A stretch of DNA of 60,469 nt from Saprospiraceae bacterium (GTDB lineage Bacteria; Bacteroidota; Bacteroidia; Chitinophagales; Saprospiraceae): assembly GCA_020631355.1 (NCBI GenBank), contig JAHDHL010000028.1:1-60469 (forward strand), given 5' to 3'. The position numbers and the translations under genes were made by a program. The notes beneath the pieces were generated by a model that worked only from the letters and a program-made list of their open reading frames with translations, was not told the DNA's origin and ran no database searches. Positions within the stretch are counted from its first letter, which is position 1. Each line of letters starts with the position of its first letter. Of the stretch, positions 24,456-34,477 are shown one piece after another.

Positions 24456-25970
24456 ATGGGAATCGTCCAAAGGCAGGGCATAAAGCACAGCTTGGTCACT
24501 TACACTGGATTGGTCATAGGTATGATCAATGTCATGTTCATTTATTCATGGGCACTCACCGAGGAAGAATTGGGTTTGTACTCATTCCTTGTCAGTACTG
24601 CGAATCTGGTTGTTCCCTTTGTTTTGTTGGGTGTTAGTTCTTCTGCTGTCAAGTTTTTTCCCATTTTCAAGAATGCAGACAATGGACATAATGGAATCCT
24701 TTTCTGGGTACTAACGATACCTATCATCGGATTTTCCATTTTCTTAATTCTTTGTTTCCTTTTTGAAAATTCCATTTTGGAATACTTCGGAGAGAAAGAG
24801 AGTGGTGCATTGTATTTACAATATATGGTATGGATTCCTGTCCTGGTTTTCCTATTGATGACCATCAGGACCCTTACCAGTTTCATTTCCAATTTCAAGC
24901 GGATTGTCATTCCCAATATCTTCAATGACCTCTGGATTAAGATTGCCATTCCTACACTGGCATTGGCTTATGCATTCGGTTATATTCCATTCGAATGGTT
25001 CATATATGGGGGTATCCTAGCCTATCTCATCAATATGATTCTGATTGTAGGATACCTTGTATATCTGGGTGAATTCAAGCCTAAGCCTAATTTTTCATTC
25101 CTTAAAAAAGACCGTCTGTACCAACAGGCCATTAATTTTTCTGCTTATAGTATTTTCAGTACGGTGGGGTTCACCATGGCTACGCAAATCGATATTGCGA
25201 TGACAGGAACCCTATTGAATCTTTCGGATACGGGTATTTATCGGATTGCCTTATTGGTTGGTAGTGTGGTAGCCATTCCGGGAAATTCGTTGCTCCCTAT
25301 TCTCAGGCCCATTATTTCCGAAAAATGGAATGATCAGGATACTGATGAAATCAATCAGTTGTACCAAAAGTCATCCATCAACCTTCTGATTGCCGGCTTT
25401 TTCATTTTTACACTTATTTGGATTTCCTTGGATGATTTTTACAAAATCATTCCTAATGGGGATGTATATGCAGCGGGTAAAACAGTCGTACTCATTTTGG
25501 GATTTGCGAAGCTGATTGACCTATCGACCAGTATCAATAGTGCCATCATTAATTTTTCAAAGCATTATTATGTCTATTTGGTCATCATCCTAATCATGGC
25601 CGTCCTGAATGTAGGATTGAATTATTTCTTCATCACAATTCTGGGTTGGGGAATAGAAGGTGTGGCTGTAGCGACTATGGCGTCATTATTCTCATTCAAT
25701 TTCAATAAGTCGATATACATCTGGTTCAAGTTCCGGATGCAGCCATTTTCCAAGGGAACAATTATGCTGATTGCCATTACACTAGTATGCTACTTCGGCA
25801 CCTTGGTTCTTCCCTCCCTAGGTTTGCCCTTGGTCGATATCATACTCAGGTCCATTCTGATGGCCATCATCTTCATTCCATTGGTATATTGGAGTAAGGT
25901 TTCTCCCGAAGTGAATGGACTGATGAGACAATCCTTGGGTAGGGTAAGCAAAATCATCCAACGCAAGTAG
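24456..25970 (+). CDS. Wzx-like polysaccharide flippase (MOP superfamily)
   Basis: This 504-aa integral membrane protein has about 12-14 predicted membrane helices, beginning with YTGLVIGMINVMFIYSWAL. Its helices and the short polar loops (for example between residues 80 and 100 and around 285-305) match polysaccharide-export flippases of the MOP superfamily, which move lipid-linked sugars across the inner membrane. The first Met is at the ATG at 24456. It is divergent from the methyltransferase/glycosyltransferase pair, so the three likely serve one glycan. No polymerase or ligase gene is visible nearby. Confidence 0.88.
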   Translation: MGIVQRQGIKHSLVTYTGLVIGMINVMFIYSWALTEEELGLYSFLVSTANLVVPFVLLGVSSSAVKFFPIFKNADNGHNGILFWVLTIPIIGFSIFLILCFLFENSILEYFGEKESGALYLQYMVWIPVLVFLLMTIRTLTSFISNFKRIVIPNIFNDLWIKIAIPTLALAYAFGYIPFEWFIYGGILAYLINMILIVGYLVYLGEFKPKPNFSFLKKDRLYQQAINFSAYSIFSTVGFTMATQIDIAMTGTLLNLSDTGIYRIALLVGSVVAIPGNSLLPILRPIISEKWNDQDTDEINQLYQKSSINLLIAGFFIFTLIWISLDDFYKIIPNGDVYAAGKTVVLILGFAKLIDLSTSINSAIINFSKHYYVYLVIILIMAVLNVGLNYFFITILGWGIEGVAVATMASLFSFNFNKSIYIWFKFRMQPFSKGTIMLIAITLVCYFGTLVLPSLGLPLVDIILRSILMAIIFIPLVYWSKVSPEVNGLMRQSLGRVSKIIQRK

Positions 25971-26022
25971 TTCAGGGATTCCTTGGAATCCTATCCTGAA
26001 TGATAGAAAAGAGGGTTTTCTA
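25971..26022. terminator. Two hairpins between convergent genes
   Basis: The first hairpin pairs TTCAGG and GATTCC with GGAATC and CCTGAA, with a bulge. The second, 26004-26022, is a perfect TAGAAAA-GAGGG-TTTTCTA, which supplies T-runs in both directions. They lie between the flippase and DUF2891 genes and probably terminate both. Confidence 0.55.
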
Positions 26023-26029
26023 AATCAGA

Positions 26030-27112
26030 TTATTGCAGACTCAAACTATAAACTGCAAATGATGCCAACCAATGGCTGCCTACATAATGTTCCGTAGCTA
26101 CATTGGGTATAGTGGCTTCGAGATGTTTCTTTGCAGCAGTTTTAAGCTGGCTTTTTTTCTTTCCTTTCAATGATGTACTGATTCTATAAAAACACCATGC
26201 CCTACTCAGATTCAATCCATCCAGATGGACGATTTTGGGATCGGTCCTATCGGATACATCCGCAGGGTTCATCAGGCTTTGTAATCTTTTCTTAGGTAGG
26301 AATTTTTTGAACCATGTATTGAATTCCTCAGGAGACAAGACCCTCTGCATCAGGTTGGCTTCTTCCAGGCATCCCGAAAGGAAATCTTCTCCACTTGGCT
26401 CATAGTGAGCCGGACAATCCGTATCATCCATGTAATAGAATCTCGCCCTTTCTTCCAGTAATACCAATAATTCCCTATGATTGGTTTTCTTGGCATAATC
26501 ATAGGCAAATGACATTCCGAATGCAGTATTCGGGTGTACACCTGTCCTGACCGGATATTGTTGTTTGGGTAGGAAATCCATGTATTTTTCAATCAGGGCA
26601 TCCACCAAGGGTTGTAGGTTTTCTTTCCATTCTTGTCCCTCCTTATCGTCCCAATCATGCAATTCCTCAGCCAATTTCATCAACCAAGACCAGCCATACA
26701 TCCTTTCCCAAGATTTGCTTTCATTCACTAGGTAATTGACCTCTATCCCAATATTCTCCTTTGTGATATTCTGTCCAATCTTTTTCTTGATTTCCGATTT
26801 TTCGGGTAGGTCGGGAAATAGTTTGAGCAGCCTTACCAACATCCAGTGTCCGTGTACGGAAGAATGCCAATCATAGCAGCCGTAGAATGCAGGGTGTAAT
26901 TCCTTGGGGGATTGCAGCCATGTGGAATCCTTGAGTAGTTGACTCAATTTATTAGGATATTCCTTGTGTACACAATCCAAAGCCAATGCTGCAAAGTGGG
27001 AAGCTCCTGCTTCGGTCAGGTGTAATTGGTTATCCTTTTCTATGTAATAGGCATCTTGTCCCATAGAAAATAAGGTAAAATATACCAATGCTAGTGTTAG
27101 GAAATATTTCAT
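26030..27112 (-). CDS. DUF2891 protein, secreted
   Basis: This 360-aa protein has a signal peptide cut near SMGQ. The mature part matches DUF2891: the N-terminal HFAALALDCVHKEYPNKL, the HPAFYGCYDWHSSVHGHWML motif, YGWSWLMKLAEEL, and HYEPSGEDFLSGCLEEA. The fold is an alpha/alpha toroid like that of several glycan-acting enzymes. The repeated His and Trp around WHSSVHGHW suggest a binding or catalytic site. No experimental function is known to me. It is on the same strand as the pseudouridine synthase, 110 bases away. Confidence 0.86.
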   Translation of the reverse strand: MKYFLTLALVYFTLFSMGQDAYYIEKDNQLHLTEAGASHFAALALDCVHKEYPNKLSQLLKDSTWLQSPKELHPAFYGCYDWHSSVHGHWMLVRLLKLFPDLPEKSEIKKKIGQNITKENIGIEVNYLVNESKSWERMYGWSWLMKLAEELHDWDDKEGQEWKENLQPLVDALIEKYMDFLPKQQYPVRTGVHPNTAFGMSFAYDYAKKTNHRELLVLLEERARFYYMDDTDCPAHYEPSGEDFLSGCLEEANLMQRVLSPEEFNTWFKKFLPKKRLQSLMNPADVSDRTDPKIVHLDGLNLSRAWCFYRISTSLKGKKKSQLKTAAKKHLEATIPNVATEHYVGSHWLASFAVYSLSLQ

Positions 27113-27222
27113 ATGGTTAAGGTAAGCAATAATGACTTAGCAGCTATTGAGGGATGTGGACTTTTGCTTCATTTGGTACTAAAAACATATGTCCACCATT
27201 ATTGCATGCCTTGGGCTGGGTG

Positions 27223-28302
27223 TTACTTTTCCTTTCTTGTCTCGATGTATTTTCTCCATTTATCCAAACACAATTGGAAATCCTCGGGAAGTTCTGAATT
27301 GAACATCATTCGTTCCCCGGTTCTCGGATGGTCAAAACCTAACGACTTGGCATGCAGACCATGACGAGGCATGAGTTTGAATGAATTCTGAACGAATTGC
27401 TTGTACTTTGTATATACGGTACCCTTGAGGATTTTATCACCTCCGTATCGCTTATCATTAAAGAGGGTATGTCCCAGATACTTCATGTGTACACGAATCT
27501 GGTGGGTTCTACCGGTTTCCAGTCTACATTCCACCAAACTCACATAGTACAGGTCTTCCAATACATCAAAGTGGGTAACGGCTCTCTTTCCCATATCACC
27601 CTCCGGAAAAACCCTAACGTGCATCCTATTGAAAGGGTCCCTACCCAGATTCATATCAACGGTGCCTGAGGTTTCGTCAAAGTTACCCCAAACCAGTGCA
27701 TAATATCTTCTGTACGTGGTATGGTCAAAGAATTGTTTACTGAGATGGGATAAGGCATGTTCATTCTTTGCCAGTACCAACAAGCCTGAAGTTTCCTTAT
27801 CAATCCGATGAACCAACCCCGGGCGACTGACATAACCGTCCCTGAATGGTAGTGGAGTATCCCTCAAATGATAGGCAACAGCATTCACCAAGGTCCCAGA
27901 CTTATGCCCTACTCCGGGGTGAACTACCATCCCTGCTTTCTTATTGACCACCAAAACATCCTCATCCTCATAGACAATATCCAAGGGAATATTTTCTAGT
28001 TCCAAGGGAGCATTGGCTTCCGGTGGGTCGGGTAGCAATATCGTCACGACATCATGCGGCCTTATCTTATGGTTGGGTTTAACCATTCCACCATTGACCT
28101 TGATGGCACCATCCCTAATGGCCCGTTGCAATCTATTTCGGGTAATCTTTTCCAAGCGATCCATCAAGAACTTATCTATCCGAATCATCTTTTGCTTGGG
28201 GTCAGCCACAAAACGATAGTGCTCAAAGAGGTTGTCTTCTCTCTGGCTTTCGTACATACTGTGTACTTTCTTGGATTCGTTGTTGTGGTTTTCTTCTTTC
28301 AT
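27223..28302 (-). CDS. RluD-type 23S rRNA pseudouridine synthase
   Basis: This 359-aa enzyme has an S4 RNA-binding domain (IRIDKFLMDRL, LQRAIRDGAIKVNG; about residues 39-90) and the RluA-type catalytic domain with the HRIDKETSGLLVLAKN motif, where Asp168 is the catalytic nucleophile. The C-terminal RTHQIRVHMKYLGH motif is also present. The 38-residue acidic N-terminal extension precedes the S4 domain. It is expected to modify helix 69 uridines of 23S rRNA. It follows lepA by 99 bases on the same strand, so translation-related genes are grouped here. Confidence 0.92.
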   Translation of the reverse strand: MKEENHNNESKKVHSMYESQREDNLFEHYRFVADPKQKMIRIDKFLMDRLEKITRNRLQRAIRDGAIKVNGGMVKPNHKIRPHDVVTILLPDPPEANAPLELENIPLDIVYEDEDVLVVNKKAGMVVHPGVGHKSGTLVNAVAYHLRDTPLPFRDGYVSRPGLVHRIDKETSGLLVLAKNEHALSHLSKQFFDHTTYRRYYALVWGNFDETSGTVDMNLGRDPFNRMHVRVFPEGDMGKRAVTHFDVLEDLYYVSLVECRLETGRTHQIRVHMKYLGHTLFNDKRYGGDKILKGTVYTKYKQFVQNSFKLMPRHGLHAKSLGFDHPRTGERMMFNSELPEDFQLCLDKWRKYIETRKEK

Positions 28303-28401
28303 TTAGATGTTGGAATATTGAGATACTGAGATGTTGAGAAAGTTCAAGATTCCAGACATGGAAACGCTGGATACTAGAAGTCTCAATATCTAATACACAT
28401 T

Positions 28402-30195
28402 CTAATCATTCAATTTCAGTACTGCAAGGAATGCTTTCTGTGGCACTTCCACACTACCGATTTGTCTCATTTTCTTTTTTCCTTTCTTCTGCTTTTCCAA
28501 CAATTTCCTCTTACGAGTGATATCACCACCATAACACTTGGCCGTAACATCCTTTCTTAAGGCAGATATTGTTTCACGCGCAATAATCTTAGCTCCGATA
28601 GCAGCTTGGATGGCAATCATAAATTGCTGTCTTGGTAGCAATTCCTTTAACTTGGAACACAATTTCCTACCGAAGTAGTATGCCTTATCCCTATGAATCA
28701 ATGCAGATAATGCATCCACATTTTCTCCATTCAGTTTGATATCCATCTTGACCAAATGGGATGGGCGATAATCAACGGGAGTATAATCGAATGAGGCGTA
28801 TCCTTTGGATATGGATTTCAGACGGTCATAAAAATCAAATACGATTTCAGCCAATGGCAGTTCGAAAGTCATTTCCACCCTACTGGTTGTGAGGTAGTCC
28901 TGCCTTGTCATAAAACCACGTTTTTCTATACAAAGCGTCATGATGGCGCCGATGAATTCTGGCTTGGTGATGATTTGTGCTTCGATGAAAGGTTCCTCTA
29001 CCCTATCCATGATTGTGGGATCAGGTAAATCCGTTGGTGTATTGACTATTATTTCCTCTCCTTTTTTGGTGTAGGCGTAATAGGATACGTTCGGTACTGT
29101 GGTAATCACATCCATATCAAACTCCCTCGAAAGTCGTTCTTGTACGATTTCCAAGTGAAGCATCCCTAGGAAACCACAACGGAATCCGAAACCTAATGCT
29201 ATTGATGTTTCCGGTTCGTAAACCAATGATGCATCATTGAGTTGTAGCTTTTCCAAACTATCCCTCAAATCCTCATAATCATCATTATCAATCGGGAAGA
29301 TTCCAGCAAATACCATCGGCTTCACATCCTCGAAACCCTGGATGGCATCCACACATGGATTGTCCCTAAGTGTAATGGTATCCCCTACCTTTACTTCCTT
29401 GGAATTCTTGATACCCGTAACGATATATCCCACATCACCGGTGAGGATTTCCTTTTTGGGTACCATATCTATCTGTAGTACACCTACCTCATCCGCAGAA
29501 TAACTATTCCCTGTATTCATGAACTTAATCTTGTCCCCTTTCTTCATGGAACCATTCACGATACGGAAATATGTAATTACTCCTCTATACGAATTGAATA
29601 CAGAATCAAATATCAAAGCCTGAAGTGGCCCATCGGGCTCTCCCTTTGGGGCCGGAATCCTAGCAGCAATGGCTTGTAGGATATCCTCCACACCCAAACC
29701 GGTTTTACCACTGGCATGAATGATTTCTTCCTCGTCACAACCCAGAAGGTCTACAATCTGCTCCGTAACCTCCTCTACCATGGCACTTTCCATATCCACC
29801 TTATTCAGGATAGGAATGATTTCCAAATCATTCTCAATGGCAAGATATAGATTTGAAATGGTCTGGGCTTGTATTCCCTGTGACGCATCGACAAGTAATA
29901 AAGCACCCTCACATGCTGCAATAGAACGGGAAACCTCGTAGGAAAAATCCACGTGTCCCGGAGTGTCTATGAGATTGTAGGTATATTTTGTTCCGTTGGG
30001 ATGATTATAGTATAACTGGACTGCATGACTCTTGATGGTAATTCCTCTCTCCCTTTCCAAGTCCATGTCATCCAATGCCTGATCTTTCATATCCCTTTCT
30101 GCAATAGTTTGGGTATGTTCGAGCAAGCGATCTGAAAGTGTACTTTTCCCATGATCAATATGGGCAATCACACAAAAATTCCTAATTTTTTCCAT
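28402..30195 (-). CDS. lepA: Elongation factor 4 (LepA)
   Basis: This 597-aa GTPase is the back-translocating elongation factor EF4. The G1 motif AHIDHGKST, the G2 region [13 protein letters not shown]3 [12 protein letters not shown] and G4 NKVD are all present, followed by the EF-G-like domains and the C-terminal LepA-specific domain ending [18 protein letters not shown]. The length is exactly typical. The start is the ATG directly before [23 protein letters not shown] -7 box lies only 8 bases upstream of the ATG, so the mRNA is nearly leaderless. The pseudouridine synthase gene follows on the same strand. Confidence 0.98.
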   Translation of the reverse strand: MEKIRNFCVIAHIDHGKSTLSDRLLEHTQTIAERDMKDQALDDMDLERERGITIKSHAVQLYYNHPNGTKYTYNLIDTPGHVDFSYEVSRSIAACEGALLLVDASQGIQAQTISNLYLAIENDLEIIPILNKVDMESAMVEEVTEQIVDLLGCDEEEIIHASGKTGLGVEDILQAIAARIPAPKGEPDGPLQALIFDSVFNSYRGVITYFRIVNGSMKKGDKIKFMNTGNSYSADEVGVLQIDMVPKKEILTGDVGYIVTGIKNSKEVKVGDTITLRDNPCVDAIQGFEDVKPMVFAGIFPIDNDDYEDLRDSLEKLQLNDASLVYEPETSIALGFGFRCGFLGMLHLEIVQERLSREFDMDVITTVPNVSYYAYTKKGEEIIVNTPTDLPDPTIMDRVEEPFIEAQIITKPEFIGAIMTLCIEKRGFMTRQDYLTTSRVEMTFELPLAEIVFDFYDRLKSISKGYASFDYTPVDYRPSHLVKMDIKLNGENVDALSALIHRDKAYYFGRKLCSKLKELLPRQQFMIAIQAAIGAKIIARETISALRKDVTAKCYGGDITRKRKLLEKQKKGKKKMRQIGSVEVPQKAFLAVLKLND

Positions 30196-30202
30196 ACGGC
30201 TG

Positions 30203-30210
30203 CAAAGATA
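30203..30210 (-). promoter_or_regulatory. lepA: -7 box TATCTTTG for lepA
   Basis: The minus strand reads TATCTTTG, matching TAnnTTTG, 8 bases before the lepA start. Transcription would begin at or very close to the start codon. Confidence 0.6.
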
Positions 30211-30323
30211 CGATTTTGTGAACTTAAACGATAGTTCTCAAGCACTGGTTTATATAATCTTATTCTAGCTGCATGATGGCCATTGCTGATAACTATCCCT
30301 TAGATGGAAACTGCTCTAGGCTA

Positions 30324-33053
30324 TCAAAGTTCATAGCTGAGGGACAACATCGCATAAAATGGAAAAATCAGTTCTTCTGATTGGGAGATGAATGTTCCGG
30401 TCGTATTCCTTGAGAGGATACTCTTATTGTCCAATATGTTGTGGGCGGTCAGTCTTACGGTCAGGGGGTGGTTTTCTTTCTGGTATTCCACTGTAACATC
30501 CAATAAGTGATTGGCGGAAGTATTTCCTCCCTTGAATGAAATAAAGCTGTATTCCGTCCTAAACATCCATCCCTTGGCCAATCCCATATTCATTTGGGAT
30601 TTGAGTTGGTCCGTATTATTGATAGTCTGAATTCCGGATTGTCTGAACCAGGCAAAGGACTTTTTGTAGGAAAAAGTCAGGTTCTTTCTTTTCTTGAATT
30701 TACAACGTAGGTTCCATCCGATATCCAATCGGTTCTGATAGGTTTTAAGTGCTTCCCCATCCACTTTATTTTCTAAGGATGAGGTCGTCCAGGTCAGTCG
30801 TGGCCGAAATCTAAAAACGCCCCATTCCTTGGTATAGGAAGCTGTGTTTCTGCTTCTATACAAGAACGCACTACTCATGTAAGGTAGATATTTTTGATTC
30901 AGACCATCCGTCAAAACGGATTGCTGTATGCTCTTATTCGTAAGGGTCAGTAGTGACCGGAAAAAGAAATGGGTCTTTTTGAATATATTCGACTTATTCA
31001 AATCCAGACTCAGGTTATGACTGGATTCCATAGCCAATGAAGCATTCCCTTGATAAATGGAATTAAAATTGGTAATCTTATCAACAATATAAATTTGTTC
31101 CTTTCTAGGAAGATTTCTTTTTTGCTCATATTTGAATTCAATCTCTCCTATTTTGGGAATATTCGATTCTATCTTAAAAAAGGGTAACATAAAAAAATAA
31201 GATTGACTACCAGCATTCAATCCCCTATCCATTCTATTTAATTGGTGGGTTGAAAATCCAATTTCAAATTCGGCTTTTCTTTTCCATTTATGTCTATAAT
31301 TAAATATCGAGAAAAAATCATTAAAATATATTTTCTGCCTATTAGATATATCCTCGTTACCGAATGACACAAATGTACCATCCGATAATTCCTGCTGACT
31401 GACTATATCCAAATTATTGAATAAATAATTATTTCCTATCGTAGCAGAAAAGTGATTCTTTTTATTGAGAATATAGTAATGTTTAAATTGTCCCTGAAAG
31501 CTGGATACCAACCCGAATTCATCTTGTCTGACCTGATAGAATACTTCTTGTACCCAGGGTAATTCATTGATTAAAAAAGGTTGCGATTCATTATTCCAAC
31601 CCAAAACATCGACACTCCTTTTTCTAGTGAAATTAAATTCGGTGGTACTGATATTCTTATCATTGTGTTTTCTATTCCAATCCAAATCCATATTAATCTC
31701 CTTGGGAGTTCTATTTTGTTCCTGGCTGATGACATTGGATTCCAATCCGAAAGAATTCAGTTGTTGTTCGTTCATTAAACGATTCAAGCTACTACCCAAG
31801 GATACGGACAAGTAATCTTTTTCATTATCCTCATAAATAAAATCAGTATTGAGCAACCATCTTTTTTCCTTATTCAATCTAGCATCTGCCCTTGATTCTT
31901 CCAGTATTATTTCATCATCAGCATAATATTGATTTATAAAAGCATATTCCGACGCTCCTTTTTCGTCCGAATATATCAGATAAGTATTCAATTGATAATG
32001 TTTGGACAAGGAAAAATCCAAACCCAAAGCACCCATTTTGGAAATACTGGAAATTCCATTTTGGGGAAGCATTAAATGATCTATTATCTTGGAAGATTGG
32101 TTAAGAATACTACCCGAATTCCGGGTAGATAACTGTTCCATTCCTCCTTGGAGTTGCAACCATTGCTTCATCGACATTAATTGCTGATTGGTATTGTTTA
32201 TACCTCCTATTCCATATGCATTCACTTCGGGGGAATAATAAAATAAATCCGTGCGCCCCATTCCTCTTTTTTCCCAGCCGCCACCTGCTTCCACTTCCCC
32301 AAAGACGAATCGCTTTTTTTCTTCCTTCAACTTGATGTTCATTGCCATTTCATTATCACCCGAAACAGATGATAAGAAAGAAACCTTGTTGTATTCCTTT
32401 AGCACCTCCACAGTCTTAACGGCATCCGCAGGCAGGGACTTGACTGCCAATTCCGAATCTCCTCCGAAAAAAGGTTTTCCCTCGACCAGGAGTCTGTCCA
32501 CTTTCCTCCCTTCTACAAAAATATTATTCTGTTCATCTATCTCTATTCCGGGCATTTGTTGGAGTAATTCCCGCAATTTTCTTTCGGAACCATCAGAAAA
32601 ACTTGAGGCATTATAAAGAATGGTATCTTCCTTATAAATTATAGGAGGAACATGGCTTGTAATCACGACTTCACTCAATTCAGTATCCAAAACTTCCAAG
32701 CTGAAATCCATTACTGTTTGGGAATCTTGGATATCTACGACTTCTGAATGTTTTCGGTACCCCAGATAGCTAACTTCTATTTTATAAGCCCCGCTACCTT
32801 TCAGCATCAATTCATAATAACCTTTGCCATCTGTCATCGTAAAGAATACACTGGGTTCATTACCCGTAGAATCCGTGGCGACTATATTAGCATATTCCAG
32901 AGGAACTTCGGATGATGCATCCAAGACGATTCCTTTCAATTCATGACTCGTACTTTCCTGTGACCATAAGTCATTAGATAAGCAACCTACAAAGAGGAAG
33001 AAAATCATACGAATGCTGAACCGCATGAAAGGATATGTTATTTTTGGGAGCAT
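30324..33053 (-). CDS. TonB-dependent-receptor-like outer-membrane barrel protein
   Basis: This 909-aa protein has a signal peptide ending near SNDLWSQ. A carboxypeptidase-regulatory-like domain (HELKGIVLDASSEVPLEYANI, about residues 38-118) is followed by a plug-like segment with ELREL-type and MPGIEIDEQNNIFVEGRKV motifs (about 130-230), and then about 650 residues of amphipathic beta strands that form an outer-membrane barrel. It resembles receptors paired with GLPGLI proteins in Bacteroidota. A canonical TonB box is not obvious, so it may be a TonB-independent member. The gene starts 12 bases after the GLPGLI stop codon. Part of its coding DNA (about 31.0-32.2 kb) looks more AT-rich than its neighbours by eye. 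Confidence 0.88.
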   Translation of the reverse strand: MLPKITYPFMRFSIRMIFFLFVGCLSNDLWSQESTSHELKGIVLDASSEVPLEYANIVATDSTGNEPSVFFTMTDGKGYYELMLKGSGAYKIEVSYLGYRKHSEVVDIQDSQTVMDFSLEVLDTELSEVVITSHVPPIIYKEDTILYNASSFSDGSERKLRELLQQMPGIEIDEQNNIFVEGRKVDRLLVEGKPFFGGDSELAVKSLPADAVKTVEVLKEYNKVSFLSSVSGDNEMAMNIKLKEEKKRFVFGEVEAGGGWEKRGMGRTDLFYYSPEVNAYGIGGINNTNQQLMSMKQWLQLQGGMEQLSTRNSGSILNQSSKIIDHLMLPQNGISSISKMGALGLDFSLSKHYQLNTYLIYSDEKGASEYAFINQYYADDEIILEESRADARLNKEKRWLLNTDFIYEDNEKDYLSVSLGSSLNRLMNEQQLNSFGLESNVISQEQNRTPKEINMDLDWNRKHNDKNISTTEFNFTRKRSVDVLGWNNESQPFLINELPWVQEVFYQVRQDEFGLVSSFQGQFKHYYILNKKNHFSATIGNNYLFNNLDIVSQQELSDGTFVSFGNEDISNRQKIYFNDFFSIFNYRHKWKRKAEFEIGFSTHQLNRMDRGLNAGSQSYFFMLPFFKIESNIPKIGEIEFKYEQKRNLPRKEQIYIVDKITNFNSIYQGNASLAMESSHNLSLDLNKSNIFKKTHFFFRSLLTLTNKSIQQSVLTDGLNQKYLPYMSSAFLYRSRNTASYTKEWGVFRFRPRLTWTTSSLENKVDGEALKTYQNRLDIGWNLRCKFKKRKNLTFSYKKSFAWFRQSGIQTINNTDQLKSQMNMGLAKGWMFRTEYSFISFKGGNTSANHLLDVTVEYQKENHPLTVRLTAHNILDNKSILSRNTTGTFISQSEELIFPFYAMLSLSYEL

Positions 33054-33065
33054 CAGTTATATGAT

Positions 33066-33860
33066 TTATTGTCTATTCCTTATTCTTTCACTTTCCTTTT
33101 GATGGAATTCATTCCACTTTTCCTCGCTAACAGACTCTGCCCCTTTGGGTAATTTAATTTCATTCTCCTGAACGACATCCTTTCCTATCATCACTTCGGA
33201 GGCATAAAAATATTGATTTCCACCCCTTGACATTTCCAGTACCAAACCCGGTACTCCGTCCACACCAAAAGGTCCGAATGGTACAGGAATATCCGGAGCG
33301 AACCAAACTGTTATTTCTGTATCGACCTCTCCGCTTCTAGTGAGTCTTTTGACTGTGGTAGTTGCCTTTTTACAAACGTAACCAGCCAATTCTTTGGTTT
33401 CATCGATAATATCCCAATCGTATTTTTTGAAGCTTTCTTCCACATTCACCAACTGCCCCTTATATTGCTCTTGCTTAATCCTTTTTTCCTTTGCTATATC
33501 CTTGAAAAAAAGCGATTTCCCGGATAAGGAAATCAAGGCTATATTCCGAAGCATATCATCATCATTCTCATCAAGGGATTCATTATATGCAAAGAGACTC
33601 TTTGTATTATTGAATTTCAATTGGAATTCCATTTTTTCAAATTCGCCCATCAGCATTCTTACCGTGGATGCATGCTGTTTCTGATCAGCTTCCAAAGAAT
33701 TAATATACTCGTCCACTTCATCCTCTGATATGGTACTACCAATCTTATATGTGATGAGTCCTCCCACTTCCGTATTGGGGATTATTATATTTTCTCCACT
33801 ATTCCAATAATTAAGAAAAAATAATGCAGGCAGCAATATCATTAATTTATACATGTTCAA
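33066..33860 (-). CDS. GLPGLI family protein
   Basis: This 264-aa protein has a hydrophobic N-terminal helix consistent with a signal peptide (LMILLPALFFLNYW; either Met1 or Met3 could start). The family-defining motif appears as GVPGLVLEM, in place of GLPGLILEI. A Cys in LAGYVCKKATT and the conserved ITVWFAPDIPVPFGP precede it. The family is confined to Bacteroidota; it is exported and its function is unknown. It precedes the receptor gene by 12 bases and follows the 88-aa peptide gene, with a strong hairpin between. Confidence 0.9.
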   Translation of the reverse strand: MNMYKLMILLPALFFLNYWNSGENIIIPNTEVGGLITYKIGSTISEDEVDEYINSLEADQKQHASTVRMLMGEFEKMEFQLKFNNTKSLFAYNESLDENDDDMLRNIALISLSGKSLFFKDIAKEKRIKQEQYKGQLVNVEESFKKYDWDIIDETKELAGYVCKKATTTVKRLTRSGEVDTEITVWFAPDIPVPFGPFGVDGVPGLVLEMSRGGNQYFYASEVMIGKDVVQENEIKLPKGAESVSEEKWNEFHQKESERIRNRQ

Positions 33861-33894
33861 TTATTTTAAAAGGTTTATTTATCATTAATATCAT

Positions 33895-33922
33895 GCAGCC
33901 ATATATCGTCATATATGGCTGC
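33895..33922. terminator. Perfect 12-base hairpin between the small-peptide and GLPGLI genes
   Basis: GCAGCCATATAT and its exact complement flank a CGTC loop. On the minus strand it lies between the 88-aa gene and GLPGLI and is followed by ATGATATTAATG, without a real T-run. On the plus strand it is followed by CTCATTTTT. It may be a partial terminator or an mRNA-processing or stabilising hairpin that sets different expression of the two parts of the operon. Confidence 0.6.
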
Positions 33923-33946
33923 CTCATTTTTCACATTCAATATGGC

Positions 33947-34213
33947 TTATTCACCACTTGCACTGAAAAAAGCTTTTTCCTCACATCTTGTTTCAGCATC
34001 ATTGAAAATAGCATTGAAATCATTTGGAGATAACTCCTCTCCTGTTTGCCATTCAACAAAATCAACAATAGCTAATGCATAAGATACACAATCGATATCC
34101 CTATCGACTTTCTCATTCTTTTCTACTTTTGTCTCTACGTTATTCTTAGCAGACAAAGAAGTAGTGGTTGCCCCCATTACAAATAGGGCACATACAATCA
34201 TCAACTTTTTCAT
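33947..34213 (-). CDS. 88-aa secreted small protein
   Basis: This small protein has a signal peptide (KKLMIVCALFVMGATTTSLSA), giving a mature part of about 66 residues. It is acidic and has two Cys, one in DCVSYALAIVDFVEWQ and one near the end in ETRCEEK, so a single disulfide is possible. No known family is recognised. A TACATTTG -7 box lies about 105 bases upstream, and the hairpin and the GLPGLI/receptor genes follow on the same strand. The arrangement suggests a small exported partner or cargo for that system. Confidence 0.75.
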   Translation of the reverse strand: MKKLMIVCALFVMGATTTSLSAKNNVETKVEKNEKVDRDIDCVSYALAIVDFVEWQTGEELSPNDFNAIFNDAETRCEEKAFFSASGE

Positions 34214-34317
34214 TGTAAATGAATTTTGTGGGTCTTGTTTTTTGGAATAAAACCCATGTTAATAAATAAAACATGGTAATTTTCTGGAATAGAGGGAATA
34301 CCATCCCATTAGGAACA

Positions 34318-34325
34318 CAAATGTA
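34318..34325 (-). promoter_or_regulatory. -7 box TACATTTG for the 88-aa peptide operon
   Basis: The minus strand reads TACATTTG, matching TAnnTTTG, about 105 bases before the start codon. It is the likely promoter for the peptide, GLPGLI and receptor genes. Confidence 0.55.
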
Positions 34326-34477
34326 AGCTAATTGTGGGAAGTTGTTATTTTGGCGCCTTATAGATAACAGACTTGTTACTAGAACATTAGTGTGCTAACG
34401 GTTGCTAAATTAAGTATTAAATATTATAAAATCAATTGAATCTTTATCTTTTAACAATACGATAATCAATACTATCG

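Noticed and set aside
28315-28389. Inverted repeat ATATTGAGA ... TCTCAATAT between the RluD-type gene and lepA
   Set aside because: The arms are only 9 bases with 57 bases between them, so a functional hairpin is doubtful.
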